Source: Neostapfia colusana
Lineage: Eukaryota > Streptophyta > Magnoliopsida > Poales > Poaceae
Assembly (NCBI GenBank): GCA_030760725.1
Contig: JASWHV010000012.1
Location: 43,183,652-43,247,651 of the forward strand
Direction: 5' to 3'
DNA: 64,000 bases
In this document: positions 35,382 to 45,700 of the stretch, piece by piece
How the letters are laid out: every line of letters starts with the position of its first letter
How positions within the stretch are numbered: the stretch's first letter is position 1
Notes under the pieces: model-generated
Told to the model about the DNA's origin: nothing
The model's input: the letters and a program-made list of their open reading frames with translations, nothing else
Databases searched by the model: none
Position numbers and translations under genes: made by a program

Positions 35382-35386
35382 CAGAT
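35382..35386 (+). repeat. Target-site duplication of gypsy-2, right copy (CAGAT)
   Basis: Identical to 19793-19797. Confidence 0.95.
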
Positions 35387-35839
35387 TATGCCGAATGTAA
35401 GGTAGATCGAAAAAGTACGTCTGGTACTTGCCAATTCCTAGGTAGATCCCTAGTTTCTTGGTTCTCCAAGAAACAAAACTCAATTGCTCTATCCACAGCC
35501 GAAGCGGAGTATGTTGCGGCCGGGAGTTGTTGTGCACAACTTCTTTGGATGCGACAAACTCTAAGGGATTACGGTTACAATATGAGCCGTATTCCACTTC
35601 TTTGTGACAATGATAGTGCTATCAAAATTTCCCATAACCCTGTTGAGCACTCTAGAACCAAACATATAGATATCCGTCATCATTTCTTGAGAGATCACTC
35701 AATGAAAGGAGACATAGCCATTTCCCATGTCAACACTGAAAAACAACTAGCCGATATCTTTACCAAGCCACTTGATGAAAAACGCTTTTGTGAGCTCCGA
35801 AATGAACTAAATATCCTTGATGCTCGAAACGTGGCTTGA
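35387..35839 (+). pseudogene. copia-1 Pol part 3: RNase H domain to natural stop
   Basis: The frame continues the domain cut by gypsy-2. It has KSTSGTCQFLG, SIALSTAEAEYVAA (acidic catalytic block), PLLCDNDSAIKI, HSRTKHIDIRHHFLRD and ADIFTKPLDEKRF. These are the standard blocks of copia RNase H. The remaining 150 residues carry no stop or shift, and the stop is at 35837-35839. Confidence 0.92.
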
Positions 35840-36074
35840 AAACTTGCATATCTGTATGTCATCCTCAAAATCATGTTAATGATATTGAAAAATCATCTCT
35901 CTCTATTTTTCTCTTAAAACTATGTTAATTACTTGATCTTGATGAATTACGGTCATAGCTTGATTGTTGTATGTTTACTGATCATATTCATCAAGAATAC
36001 CTATGTGCCTTTGTACCTTATTTCCCAATAGAACCCTTGAATATACATATTTTTTATACACCTCTGTACAAGGA

Positions 36075-36700
36075 ACCACGGACTAGTCCGTGGTCACCCC
36101 GGACTAGTCCGTACTGGCAGACTAGTCCGCACTTAGTCCGTTAGTCCGGACTAGTCCGGACAACCACGGACTAGTCCGATCTTCTCTCTGGATAGAAAAC
36201 GGACTAGTCCGATAAGGTCCGGACTAGTCCGATATTTCGACTCCATAACCCTAAGGACGGCTCAAACCTAATCTCCTTCATGCTCACATCCCAACTCTCT
36301 CTCTCTCCTCACTCAAGTGCTCCCAAGGTGAATTTGCAAGTTCTCCACCAAAACCTCTCAAATTTCCGTGGAAATCATTCTCCACCACCAAGGGATCAAA
36401 GACCCCGGACTAGTCCAGATCAAAAACTTCCTCAACGCCTCGAATCGAAGGATTTGGTAAATTTTTCTCCAAACCCTAGAACCATCTATCTTCCTTGTTT
36501 TTGCTCAAATAGCTTAGATCCTCTAGTCAATACATGCTTCATTGATGTATTACATGTACCCTAGATCACATTTGCAATGAATAATCTCAAATTTCAACGA
36601 ATTAGGGCTTGAGCAGCCACATAACGGACTAGTCCGTTATTAGGGCGGACAAGTCCGACACTCCGGACTAGTCCGACCTTGAACTCCGGACTAGTCCGAT
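36075..36700 (+). repeat. CGGACTAGTCCG palindrome clusters between copia-1 pol and the extra ORF
   Basis: Cluster one (36075-36233) has about eight copies of the 12-base palindrome or close variants. Its first copy is the centre of a perfect 20-base palindrome at 36075-36094. One copy lies at 36405-36417. A further cluster (36623-36700) has four. The spacer TCTCTG...GAAAA between two units is also found in the LTR clusters. Confidence 0.9.
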
Positions 36701-36798
36701 ATGCCCTGATTCAAAAATATTGTTAGGGAATCCTAGCTTATGCAATCCTTTGTCATTCTTGATTATTCATATCCACTTTATCTTCCTTGTCAGAAAAC

Positions 36799-38337
36799 AT
36801 GTCGGGATCAAATGAAAGTCTCTCCGACTTTGAGGCAGAAATGGATCAAGATGTCATATCTCATCATCTAGAGTCTCGCTCTAAAAAGAGACAAGATCAT
36901 GTTAACGAGCCCTCGCTCACCCCACCTAGAGTTCGTCGAAAGGTCACAATCAAGAGACCAGCCTCAAGAGCAAATGTGGCTGGCTCTAGCTCGGCGGCTC
37001 AACGCCAAGTCAAGGGCAAGGGAAAGGGGCTTGCTTCTGGCCCAATCGGTCCCCTCAAGATGACAGCTCCAAGGCAGGGACATAGGGATCCCTCGGAGCA
37101 GAAATTCAATGGCAAAGGGAGCGAAGTGGCATGGAACCTGAGAAAGGTTGATGCCTACATCTCCGGCAAAAAGGCAGCCGACAAGAGATTTTGGAGTAAC
37201 TTTCACTCGGACTACTACAGTTCAGTGTACCTTCAAATGAAGACTCCAGTGGTCCGAAGTCAATGGATCGACTGGACGTACTTTCAAAGGAAAAGCTGTG
37301 AAGCTTTTGAGGAGGTCATAGAGGCTGCAGAGAGACATGGACTCAAGGACCTGCTCGCCTTCAGGTACAACTGGAACGATCAGATCATCGCCCAGTTTTA
37401 CTCGACCTGCCAGTTTGCTCATGATGGAGAGGATAGAGTGACTTGGATGACACATGGATCCAAGTACACAATCTCCTACACTGAATTTGCCAGACTGCTG
37501 CATCTTGAGGACACCAATGATGATGAGATTGTGATTCACAATCTGGGAGTGGTGGAGAAGGACAAGATGGAATTCCTCTATGATACTCGACTTCCTTTCA
37601 ACCCTCCCTCAACCAAGAACATGAAGCCTTTCTTCATTGTTCTCAACAGAGTGCTCCGGAAGACAATCGCTCCAAAGGATGGAGATGCCGGGAGCGTCCA
37701 AGGTTATCTTAGAACCTTGATGAAAGTGATCAGCAGGAGGAGAAGATTTAACATCTTTGACTATATTTGGAATGACATGGTAAACATATTCTGCACACCA
37801 AACCGCTCCTGTGGCCATGCTCCTTTCTTGATGTTCATGATTTAGAAAGTCACAAGAATTGAGTTTGTGAAGGATGTAGAGCACACCGCTCTAAGGCCTT
37901 AGAAGCCTCCTCAGACCTCCCTCCCAGCTGCCCCCTCACCTGGATCACCTGAAGAACATCCAGAGAGAGCGCATGAAGAGGCAAGGCATGCATCCAAGAC
38001 TAGGGCCTCTCCACAGAAAGGTTCCTCCAGTGGGATCATGAAGATTTTGTCTGCTATCTTCATCCCTTTCCGCAAAACTAAAGTGAAGCTACATAAGACG
38101 AACAAGGCAAGAAAAGCAGAGATGAGATACATGAAGGCCAATGTTAAGGAAATATGCCAAAAACTGGAGATTGAGCCCGTTGGATCCCCGATCATCTCAG
38201 AGGACTCTGCATCTGAGTTTACAGAGCTTCCTCCTCTCCTTCAGAGCGTGCCTACTTTGGCACGACGAGTGGTTCCTCTCCTCCTCTTCCTCAGGCTGAT
38301 GACGAAGATGAAGAAAGGACGGACAACGAGGAGTGAG
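36799..38337 (+). pseudogene. copia-1 extra ORF 3' of pol (env-like position), broken
   Basis: A frame opens at ATG 36799 and runs to TAG at 37843-37845. It has a Ser/Asp-rich start, a basic Arg/Lys stretch (about residues 25-65) and a helical central domain (WTYFQRKSCEAFEEVIEAAE, FYSTCQFAHDGEDRVTWMTH). The same frame continues after the stop with another stop near 37901, an acidic and Ser/Pro-rich part and a basic patch near 38055-38130. Near 38250 the frame shifts to an acidic end closing about 38337. I see no signal peptide or clear transmembrane segment. In SIRE-type elements the ORF here is called env-like. The central domain resembles plant transposon-associated proteins of unknown function, so membrane function is not supported. 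A CAG at 36793 region follows a pyrimidine-rich run just before the ATG. Confidence 0.65.
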
Positions 38338-38782
38338 CTGGCCACGACAAGCAGATCCCTTCTCACCTTCCTTTTGGTGTCTTGATGCCAAAGGGGGAGA
38401 GATTGAGGGGGAGTCCTAGGTCGTGTAGGTCTCTTTTTGTATCCTAGCTTATGAGACAAGCTTGTGTAAGACTTATGCGACCGTTACTTATGCGACCATT
38501 ATGCGTTTGTAAAACTTATGTTATCATTATGCTTTTGTGAGTTGACTATTTTATGCTTTTGATGAATGATGTATGCTATAACTCTTGATAATTATGCTCA
38601 TAATGATATTTACATCAAAATTACTGCTCAACCATATAGTTTTGCACCCCACCATAAAGAGTGCACATATGTTTCATGTCTTAATTGCCCATTTTGTTTA
38701 AAACTCATATGTGCACACTTTATGAAAATCTGAATTCTTATTGTCATATTTGTGAGATCTCAATTGGTTGTCATAAATCACC
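38338..38782 (+). other. copia-1 3' untranslated region
   Basis: AT-rich sequence between the extra ORF and the polypurine tract. No further coding signal seen. Confidence 0.6.
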
Positions 38783-38796
38783 AAAAAGGGGGAGAT
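38783..38796 (+). promoter_or_regulatory. copia-1 polypurine tract
   Basis: AAAAAGGGGGAGAT abuts the LTR start TGAAAGTGC. Confidence 0.9.
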
Positions 38797-40064
38797 TGAA
38801 AGTGCATCTAGGCACCCCTTGTGGGTTTTGGTTGATTTATGACAAACAAATGATACCCTAACAAAATTATTGAGAATAAGCACAAGTACTCAAAGAAATT
38901 AAGACGAAAGCGCAAAAAGAAAGGAGAAGGAGGATCAAAATGGATAAGAGCTCAAGAACTGAAAAGAATAGATCACTTAGTATAGAGTGTGTTGGAGAAA
39001 CACACCCCAAGAGCTCAAGAGAAAGAAATCAAACTTACTGCACAATTTCAACACGGCCGGACTAGTCCAATATCAGCCGGACTAGTCCGATTTTGTTTCT
39101 GACCAGAAAACGGACTAGTCCGATATCATCCGGACAAGTCCGATTTTGTCTCTGGACATAAAACGGACTAGTCTGCAAAATCACGGACTAGTCCGATATC
39201 TCACAACACTTAGGGTTTTCTAAACACCGCACACCGGACTAGTCCGGACATCGCAAACCCTAACGTACCCTTTGGAAACCCAACTATAAAAAGAGGTGCA
39301 CGGCCATACCAACACAACTTTCGACCCCCCTGCGCCTTCACACCTCCTAAGAGCCCAAAATTCACCTATCTTCATACATTCTAACCCAAGAAGGATCAAT
39401 TCTTGTGGATTGGCAATTGATCAAAGGAGAGACTAGTTCTACATCATCTTGAGCTCTTGGGTTTGATCTCTCGCACACTTTTCATTGTTAATTGTTCATC
39501 TCCTGAGTGTGTTGAGACGTTTTGATTTATTTGTTGTAATTCTTGGGGAACCCTCAACTTGTGAGAAGGCCCCTTGAACAAGTTTATTGCCCTTTGTGAT
39601 TAGTGGAACAGAATCAGCCTTTGTGGCAATTCGACGAGGGTAGGGTTGGAGAAAACCCGGTCCTTAGTGGACTTCTCAACGGGGATCGAACCTCGGAATA
39701 AACACTTGTCTCCCACTCTTGTTTATTAATTGTTCATCATTTTAGAGTGTTTAATCAATCCTTTGAAACTCACGTTCAAGCATTAACATCAAGTTGATTC
39801 TTGTCATTCATTGTATTATTGTTGCAATACATCTGAGTTATCGTTCAATTTCCGCTGCATAAAGTATTAAAAGTGAACATTGATCAACCTTGATCTCCCT
39901 GGCCCACGTATACCGGACTAGTCCGATTTTTCTCTGTTTAGAAAATGGACTAGTCCGCACTCTACCGGACTAATCCGATTTCTCTGTATTTGATAGACTA
40001 CTAAGTGTTTCAGGTTTCAACAAAGCATCAAAAAGCCTATTCACCCTCCTCTAGGCTACATTCA
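38797..40064 (+). repeat. copia-1 3' LTR (1268 bp)
   Basis: Starts TGAAAGTGCATC and ends CTACATTCA. It carries two palindrome clusters (39057-39248 in U3, 39912-39978 near the end) and a TATA box at about 39285-39291. Its last 789 bp match the 5' LTR remnant at 13974-14802. Confidence 0.92.
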
Positions 40065-40648
40065 CTTTCTTAGTAGAGAACTTAGCCCAAGCCTTTTCCT
40101 CAACATCAAGAGATGCTATCAGGTTTTCAACTGATATTTCCTGTCTCTTGTGTTTTAGAGCTGTGGTGAAGTTCCTCTACGAGGTGGGCAACTTTGCAAT
40201 AATGCAACTAACCACAAACTTGTCAGGCAAAGAACACTTAAGGAGATCCAGTTCTCTTGCGATACGGTGTATCTCATGAGCCTGTTCGACTACAGGATGG
40301 GTGTTAACCATCTTGTAGTCATGAAAGCTCTACATGATATACAGTTCACCACCTGCATCGGCTGCACCATACTTAGCGTTTAATGCATCCCACAACTCTT
40401 TCCCATCCGTTACTGTTAGATAAACATCACTGAGCTTGTTTTCAAGAATGCTTAAGATACATCCTCTTAGGGCAGCATTGGCTTCCTCGAACTTTGTCTG
40501 TTCTTCAACAGTCAAAGAACTTTGAGGTCTGCCCACGGTTACCTAGAAGATCTTAAACGATTGAAGTCACAACGTGGTCTTAACTTGCCACCTATTGAAG
40601 TGCAAACCAAAGAACTTCTCCGGCCTCAGTTCATCGATCAAAGTCATC
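40065..40648 (-). pseudogene. copia-3 Gag fragment (UBN2-type), cut by copia-1
   Basis: On the minus strand the frame starts at ATG 40648 (TLIDELRPEKFFGLHFNRWQVKTTL) and is interrupted by stops. It continues as SSLTVEEQTKFEEANAALRGCILSIL and DGKELWDALNAKYGAADAGGELYIM, which fits the UBN2/copia Gag family. Decayed Gag-like sequence runs on to 40065, where the copia-1 LTR begins. The rest of copia-3 should lie left of the gypsy-1 array, outside the window. Confidence 0.75.
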
Positions 40649-41687
40649 TGGTTTAAAACAGGAAATTGCCTATATAAGATTTTTGGATAGTTAGATAAAA
40701 TAGGCAATTTACTGAATAATTCTGAAAAAATACGACTTCGAACAGCGAGAAACACCAGCAAACGAGAAGTCAGATTAGGCGTACCGATCTGAAACTGGAG
40801 GAATCGCTGCAAATGTTGATCTGACGATGGTTGGTTGGTGCAGACGTTGGTGGCGACCCTGGGCAGGAGCGCCCGATCTCAGCGGTAGGCGACCCGTGAT
40901 GAAGAACGTGAGCAGTCACGCAGAGCGCTTCCTAAAAACCTTATTCGCCCTCTCCCGGTGTAGGATCGCAAGGGTGAGCGGTTCCGGAGATCTGCTCTCC
41001 CGATCGTCGGTGCACGTCGGCGCTCGGGATGGAGTAGACAATGGCAACACAAGAAACTGGTACGTGGAAACAATTTGTTTCGGGTTTTTTACCTATGCCG
41101 CACACGCCACAATATATATAGTCCCTGTTAGAGATCGATTTGGTTGCGGATCCGATTTATCTGCAACGTGCGGATACTACTACAACAAGCTTCATCTTAG
41201 GCGGTTCCAAACGTATTATCACAGGCAGAAACTCAAACCGCCTATGAAAAATGTTATCACAGGCGGTCTTAACCTTCATGAATCCGTTTGTGAAGACTCT
41301 TTATCACAGGCAGTTTTTGTAGTAGTGTCCGGTCCAGTCTCTATGTGACTCAGCCTAATTCGGAAGCCCAAAAAGCCCAACTGAATTTTTTTGCAGCAAA
41401 AATAAAAGTTGGGCTCGGCTCGAATTCACACAAACACACACGCGCGCGTGCGAGGCGTGGCGAGGCGAGCGAGGAGGAGGAGGAGGAGGAGGAGCGCGCA
41501 TGGGCCACCCCTCTCCTCTCTTCTTACCTCTCACTTAGTTAGTGTAAGAATAACCTGAGTTGCTTCCCTCAAACCTCCCATGTGGTACTAAATCTGTGGC
41601 ACCACCCTCTCTTACACTAATGGGCCTTTGAGATTTATTTGGAATTATTGTTAATTCCTGCATGGGCCTTGGGCCAAAATTTCAACA
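40649..41687 (-). repeat. copia-3 LTR and leader, minus strand
   Basis: The outer end on the minus strand starts TGTTGAAATTTTGGCCC at 41687. A GAG/GGA triplet run (about 41469-41491) and a CA/CG dinucleotide stretch lie in it. I could not find a primer-binding site, so the LTR/leader boundary is unknown. A MITE interrupts it at 41175-41327. Confidence 0.6.
41175..41327. mobile_element. Small CACTA-like MITE (153 bp)
   Basis: Right end on the minus strand reads CACTACTACAAAAACTG. Left end on the plus strand reads TACTACTACAACAAGC, so the termini are inverted and nearly match. The body repeats ATCACAGGCGG/ATCACAGGCAG and AACCGCC motifs, like CACTA subterminal repeats. No coding capacity. The three flanking bases (GGA, TCC) are not a direct duplication. 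Confidence 0.65.
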
Positions 41688-42764
41688 GAACACACGTATC
41701 ATGGAGTGACCTGGAGATGGGTTGAAGAGCAAAAATGTAAATCCTAATTGCCAATCGACTAAAATCAGGGGTGATTTAAGTCGACATTTAAATCTCACTA
41801 ACATTTAGGGGTGGGAGGTTTTTCCGGTGAGCTCTATAGCCCCTGGCTATAGAAAGAGGACTCTGGAGGTGAGAGATGGTGGTTGGCCTAGCGATGGTGA
41901 TAGGAGAGATGACTGAAGCAAAGGCGATTCGAGCGGTGAGAGATTGCGGTTGGACTGGGGTAGCTACAGACCTGGTAAAGGGGACACTGTCAGGAACGAC
42001 CGAAGAAGTGAGGGGTGAGGGAGTGGGTATTGGCTAGAGAGATAATACGGTGCAAAGTTGAAGGTAGAAGAAAGAACTATGACCCTTCAATCTACATCTG
42101 ATGGTCACATGCACTAACTGAAATCAAACTAAAAAATAGCATGTAACATCCTGTTTTCCTATGAGTTAATAAACCAAGCTTATATCAATATTCTAAAGCA
42201 CATGTATGTAAATTTATATGCACACGCACACATGCTTAAGAAAAACTAAGAGCTAAAAACAAGAAAGAGAAAAAGAAAGGGAAATATAAATGAGATCAAC
42301 CAGATAGTTCTTAATACACCGACAAATATAATGCCCCCTCTCCCTTTCTATCCCCTAGCATTGTTGCACACGCTGTCCTACTGCCGACCCGTTTTCTCAC
42401 TCAGACACTACCACACCTGCCTGTGGCATATCCTTAGCTTCAAGATGAGCTGCATGACGCACAGCTCTAGTCCCCTACTCACAGCTCATGCGTTAATAAT
42501 GCTCAGCGCCATTAACACCCACTGCTTGAGCTATCGCCTCACCTCTATGCTTTGTTGAGCCGCTAACCATGGAGTGCAATCAACTGAGCCCATGCTAGGA
42601 CTCCTCAAGCAGGTTGACCAGAGTACAGTGACAAGCAGACACACACTGCTCGAGCCATCGCCTCACCCCTGTGCCTCGCTCAGCCACTGCCCGTGTAGTT
42701 CCATCGACTGAGCTATACCAGGTGCTAGAACTCCTCCAGTAGCTTGCTCAGAGTACAGTGGCGA
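41688..42764. other. Unassigned non-coding sequence between the two nests
   Basis: No convincing gene. Near 42143 a TGTAACATCC block resembles the start of gypsy-1-type LTRs, but the following sequence is too diverged to call. A diverged tandem dimer occupies the right end (42520-42763). Confidence 0.5.
42520..42763. repeat. Diverged tandem dimer (units of about 124 and 120 bp)
   Basis: CACTGCTTGAGC at 42520 and CACTGCTCGAGC at 42644 start two units. They share ATCGCCTCACC, GAGCC/CAGCC, ATCRACTGAGC, CTAG..CTCCTC and AGAGTACAGTG blocks in the same order. Confidence 0.75.
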
Positions 42765-43029
42765 CACTACAGCAATATCAACAATTAACGATGGCTAGAA
42801 ACCGTCATTAATAAAGGGTAAAGTGTCTTGAATAAGTTATTCACGTTGGGGAATGCTTATTCAACACGGTTTTTGGCCGTCACCGATAATTAGTCGTAAA
42901 TAAGACTGTTAACGACGACTCCCATTGTGAATAAGATTCTTCACGACGGCTAAATAATCCGGCCACGAATAAGTTTCCCGGCTGCCATGTGGCGTGGGGA
43001 ATTATTCACGACGGGGCCATCTGTAGGAT
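42765..43029 (+). mobile_element. Terminus of a CACTA-type DNA transposon
   Basis: Starts CACTACAGCAATATC. Several subterminal repeats of the TTATTCACGACGG and AATAAG type follow. It is cut by copia-2 at 43030, and the other end would lie beyond the nest. No transposase sequence is present here. Confidence 0.6.
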
Positions 43030-44672
43030 TGAAGAGCACGTTAAAAGCTACCAGAGGGGGGGTGAATGGTAGATTTCAACTTTTTAGCGGAAGCAACAAA
43101 AACCCCCTCGGCAGAAAATTGATCGTTTAAAGAAACCGTGTATGCGACTGATCTAAACGTGTTCAACCGTGACAAAAATGGTATATATTATAGAGAATCA
43201 AGTCACGAAGACACGACAACAAGAATAACGGAAATCCGTCAAAAATAACTCAAGTTATGATCGAAAGATAAAATGAGGGTCAATCTGTTCTACTCGAGTA
43301 AAAACCAGATCTGCAACACTGCAAAGAAACTCGTGTAGATCCGAAACTACAAATCCAATGACCGTGAAATTTTCAAAGATGATAGATAATCAAGTTTTGA
43401 AGACAAACCCAAAAGAATCACATCAATTGGATATGTAAAACTGGAGTTATGATCAAAACACCGAAACACTGTCGTGCTGTCCAGAAACTCGACGAGAAAG
43501 ATTTGACAAAAACAAGTCGGACGAACAAGGCACAAAAGCTCCTATAGAATATAAATTTTATTGATCAAAACATAAGAGGAACAGCCCAAAGTCGTGCACC
43601 CACGAGCCTTGGCCTCCCTTGCTTATATAACCAGCCCTAAGGCCAACCCAATTCAAACTAGGACTCCTACTCCTACTTGGATTCAAACTGTAACTTTACA
43701 ATACTGCTCAAGACTCTTCTATACGCAGATAGAAGCAATCTTAAGACTTCTAAACACCTTAGAAACATCCTAAACATTCCTAAAACAACTCTACTTCATG
43801 CCTAACACGAAATCCTATTATAACCAACTCGAAACTTTCCATAAATGAGCCATAACCGACACAGCCGCAGACTGAGTCCATAATCCAGCTGGTTGGACCT
43901 TTCCGACCAATTCTTTACGTCCACATCTCTTCATCGTGCCTTGGAACCATGTTGCCACGTCCATGCGCTCCTTGCACACGTGCAAACACCTTTCAACGAT
44001 GTCCACGATACCTTCATATGCATTGTTCTTGATCCAAACATGTTGCGCGACCTCCCGATCAACTCAACTACAATTCCTCCCAAACTTGGTTGTTGAACCT
44101 CATTTTCTCCCGAAGACTAGTTCAATGGATCCCGTCACCAGCCATATCTTGAACTCAAGCAACACCTGCACATGAATAAACAACCAATACTTTCGAGCTC
44201 AAGTCTGTGACTTGACTCACGTTAGTTCCGAAAACCACAACACCTTACGTGAACACCTCACATAAGCATGTTGCAAACCATAGCAAAATGTTAACCACCG
44301 TAAACAGCCATAACACTTCAAAAACTTAGTAAAAGAATACTAAGCAAACTTTTCATAGATGTAAAGCAAGTTCGAAATATTTGCATGGTAAAAACAGAAC
44401 CATTGCGATTTAGCTCCGGACCTTGCCAAAGCTAACCGAACCTTGACCCGGAGTTTACCAAAGCTAGCAGAATCTAGCACCAGAACTTACCAAAGCTAGT
44501 CGGACCTACCGCCGGAGCTAACCAAACACATGTCGGACCTAGCCATAGCAAGTCGGACTTCATGTCAGATCTTGTCGGAGCTCGGATCTAGAGTCGGACC
44601 TTGACAAAAATAGTGTTTTGGCTTCAAAACTTTTATCGTCATAGCCAATGTATTCAGCACACATAGGTCTCA
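43030..44672 (-). repeat. copia-2 3' LTR (1643 bp)
   Basis: In element orientation it starts TGAGACCTATG at 44672 and ends near GTGCTCTTCA at 43030. A region at 44412-44612 is built of degenerate repeats with CCAAAGCTAG and GTCGGACCT on the plus strand, about eight units. Some of its sense-strand GTCCGAC motifs recall the copia-1 palindrome. Confidence 0.85.
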
Positions 44673-44687
44673 CAATCTCCCCCTTGA
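44673..44687 (-). promoter_or_regulatory. copia-2 polypurine tract
   Basis: On the minus strand TCAAGGGGGAGATTG abuts the LTR start TGAGACC. Confidence 0.85.
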
Positions 44688-45700
44688 TGAATGCATTGGC
44701 AACACCATTTAAAATCCGAACATTGGCTTATTCACATGAAAAGTTTTGAAAACAATCAAATGATAAAGAAATTTCGAAACAACCCCCCCCCCACATATTT
44801 CTCCCCCTTTGTAAATCAGAAATAAAATGAGAAGAAAAATAAAAATTATCCCCTGAGAAGAATCGTGCCAAAACACTTGTGAATCGTGCAATATGTCATC
44901 AATTTCTCCCCCTTTGATAATGTATTCAGCAAGGTTCAAAAGAGAAATTTTAATTATTATGAGCATATTTATAACATATACATATAAAACAGAGCTCATC
45001 CAAGCCATACTATCAAGTAACTTACACTATCACATCAATGAGATACATAAAGTAGTGTAAGCCATGCTAGAGATCAAGTGTAATTTTCAATTTAAGCAAG
45101 TCATGATCTCACAAACTTAACTATGTCAAGACCTGAAATCATCACACTTATTGTTGCATTTTAATTATTTTTCAAAGCACAAATTTAGATCATATGACAT
45201 TTTCAAGAGATTATATGCCGCATCAACCTTATTCTAACCAACCAAGCCAAGCCGATGTCATTTGACAATCAGAAGTTTAAGGACATGGTTTTAGTCATAC
45301 ACAACTTTTTCGAAGTTCATATCTAAGTGCAATGATAAGCCATCTCAAAATAAGAAGTGTGATGCATGCATATTATCTTGATCTTTTTCTCAATTTTTCA
45401 TATGAACATAAAAGCTCAACATGTGAATAGTTGATTGATTATTTTTTCATTATTAAAAGCACTTGTGAGCATGCAGCAAGTTTAAAACAGCAAGAAAGTT
45501 CGATCATGACCAGATTTAGTGTAAATAATTATTCCGATTACTAGTCATGGCAAAAACTACAAAATGTATAACATGAGCAATGTAGTAAGAACTTTAAGCT
45601 TATAAAAGGAATCACAAGGTCATATATGTATGAAATACTATGCTCATATTATTTTAAATTCAGATTCACACATAGACTTCCCAAGTTTCAAAAATCCCCC
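44688..45700 (-). other. copia-2 3' untranslated region
   Basis: AT-rich sequence between pol and the polypurine tract, with a run of ten C near 44785. No ORF resembling the copia-1 extra gene is visible. Confidence 0.6.

Larger units (their letters stand above)
13974..40064 (+). mobile_element. SIRE/Maximus-like Ty1/copia element (copia-1), interrupted by gypsy-2
   Basis: The domain order is 5' LTR remnant, tRNA-Met primer site, Gag, PR, IN, RT, RNase H, an extra ORF, polypurine tract and 3' LTR (38797-40064). IN before RT marks Ty1/copia. The extra ORF 3' of pol and the large size (about 10.5 kb present, excluding the insert) suggest SIRE/Maximus, which is an inference. The first part of the 5' LTR lies beyond the gypsy-1 array. 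Its 5' LTR remnant corresponds to 39276-40064 of the 3' LTR. Gypsy-2 (19798-35381) splits the RNase H domain. The right end abuts copia-3 gag at 40065. Confidence 0.9.

Noticed and set aside
41240..41320. Short repeats that might suggest a CRISPR array
   Set aside because: Repeats are inverted, irregular and few, and fit CACTA subterminal motifs in a plant genome.
40827..41348. Plus-strand open frame of about 173 codons as a possible host gene
   Set aside because: It is antisense to the copia-3 LTR/leader and runs into the MITE; no domain is recognisable.
42143..42400. Another gypsy LTR beginning TGTAACATCC
   Set aside because: Only the first dozen bases resemble an LTR start; no LTR end, promoter or second copy could be found.
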